Source: an uncultured Akkermansia sp. (GTDB taxonomy: Bacteria; Verrucomicrobiota; Verrucomicrobiia; Verrucomicrobiales; Akkermansiaceae). Taken from it: a stretch of 32,023 nucleotides of DNA. Below the pieces are notes generated by a model. The model did not search any database and was not told the origin of the DNA. It saw only the letters and a list, made by a program, of their open reading frames with translations. A program made the position numbers and the translations under genes. Of the stretch, positions 32,017 through 32,023 are shown in pieces. The number at the start of each line of letters is the position of its first letter. Positions within the stretch are counted from its first letter, which is position 1. The stretch covers positions 1 through 32,023 of the forward strand of contig CANPXA010000001.1 of NCBI GenBank assembly GCA_947585525.1, read 5' to 3'.

Positions 32017-32023
32017 TAACCCC

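Overview
The window looks like a chromosomal segment of a Gram-negative member of the Verrucomicrobiota, probably a gut-type, Akkermansia-like or related lineage. The main reasons are a giant type V autotransporter whose secretion signal begins MKLHLP (from memory, a hallmark of Akkermansia-type autotransporters), several lipoprotein signals, a KDO-pathway isomerase that implies lipopolysaccharide, an ExbB/ExbD-type motor pair, and weak or absent Shine-Dalgarno sites before many starts. The lineage is inferred; no 16S gene or other decisive marker is present.

Layout. 1-54 is the last 17 codons of one autotransporter, and 22527-31805 is a complete paralogue of about 3,090 residues, so the window runs from the end of one autotransporter gene to the end of another. 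Both genes end in the same hairpin, which encloses the stop codon. Between them lie ordinary chromosomal genes. On the minus strand at 409-5568 are rpsF (S6), kdsD (arabinose-5-phosphate isomerase), ptsI-ptsH and pepP. On the plus strand at 5753-7161 are rpmJ (L36) with its own promoter and terminator, then metX. On the minus strand at 7377-10476 is serS followed by exbB-like, exbD-like, a proline-rich single-span protein and a membrane-anchored zinc ribbon. On the minus strand at 10645-13823 are an ankyrin lipoprotein and a membrane protein that overlap by four bases. rnpB (RNase P RNA) sits on the minus strand at about 14363-14744, inside a gene-poor and repeat-rich island (13860-15166). On the plus strand at 15167-17652 are a lipase-like lipoprotein, rpmB (L28) and a small protein resembling the DNA-binding arm of tyrosine recombinases. 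On the minus strand at 17699-21755 is a coupled lipoprotein / M23 peptidase / TPR operon.

How genes work together. HPr and EI form the soluble phosphorelay of a PTS, with no EII gene here. The serS operon appends an ExbB/ExbD-like motor to a tRNA synthetase gene. The ankyrin/membrane pair and the lipoprotein-M23-TPR trio each show stop/start overlaps that suggest translational coupling and work in the envelope. Convincing sigma70-like promoters can be read before kdsD, pepP, rpmJ, serS, the ankyrin gene, rnpB, the lipase gene, rpmB and the M23 operon. Several lie so close to the start codon that leaders would be very short.

Repeats. Intergenic spaces carry a mosaic of short dispersed repeats: heptanucleotide tandem repeats (TTTACGA / TTACGAA, up to 11 copies), GGCAAACGC-type hairpins next to them, and 18-63 bp segments recurring at two or more places. 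I saw no insertion sequence, prophage, CRISPR array, tRNA or rRNA gene. The most unusual signals are the covarying stop-codon hairpins of the two autotransporters, a pair of near-identical inverted palindromes upstream of the giant autotransporter, an ExbD-like protein with no acidic residue in its membrane helix, and the repeat mosaic.
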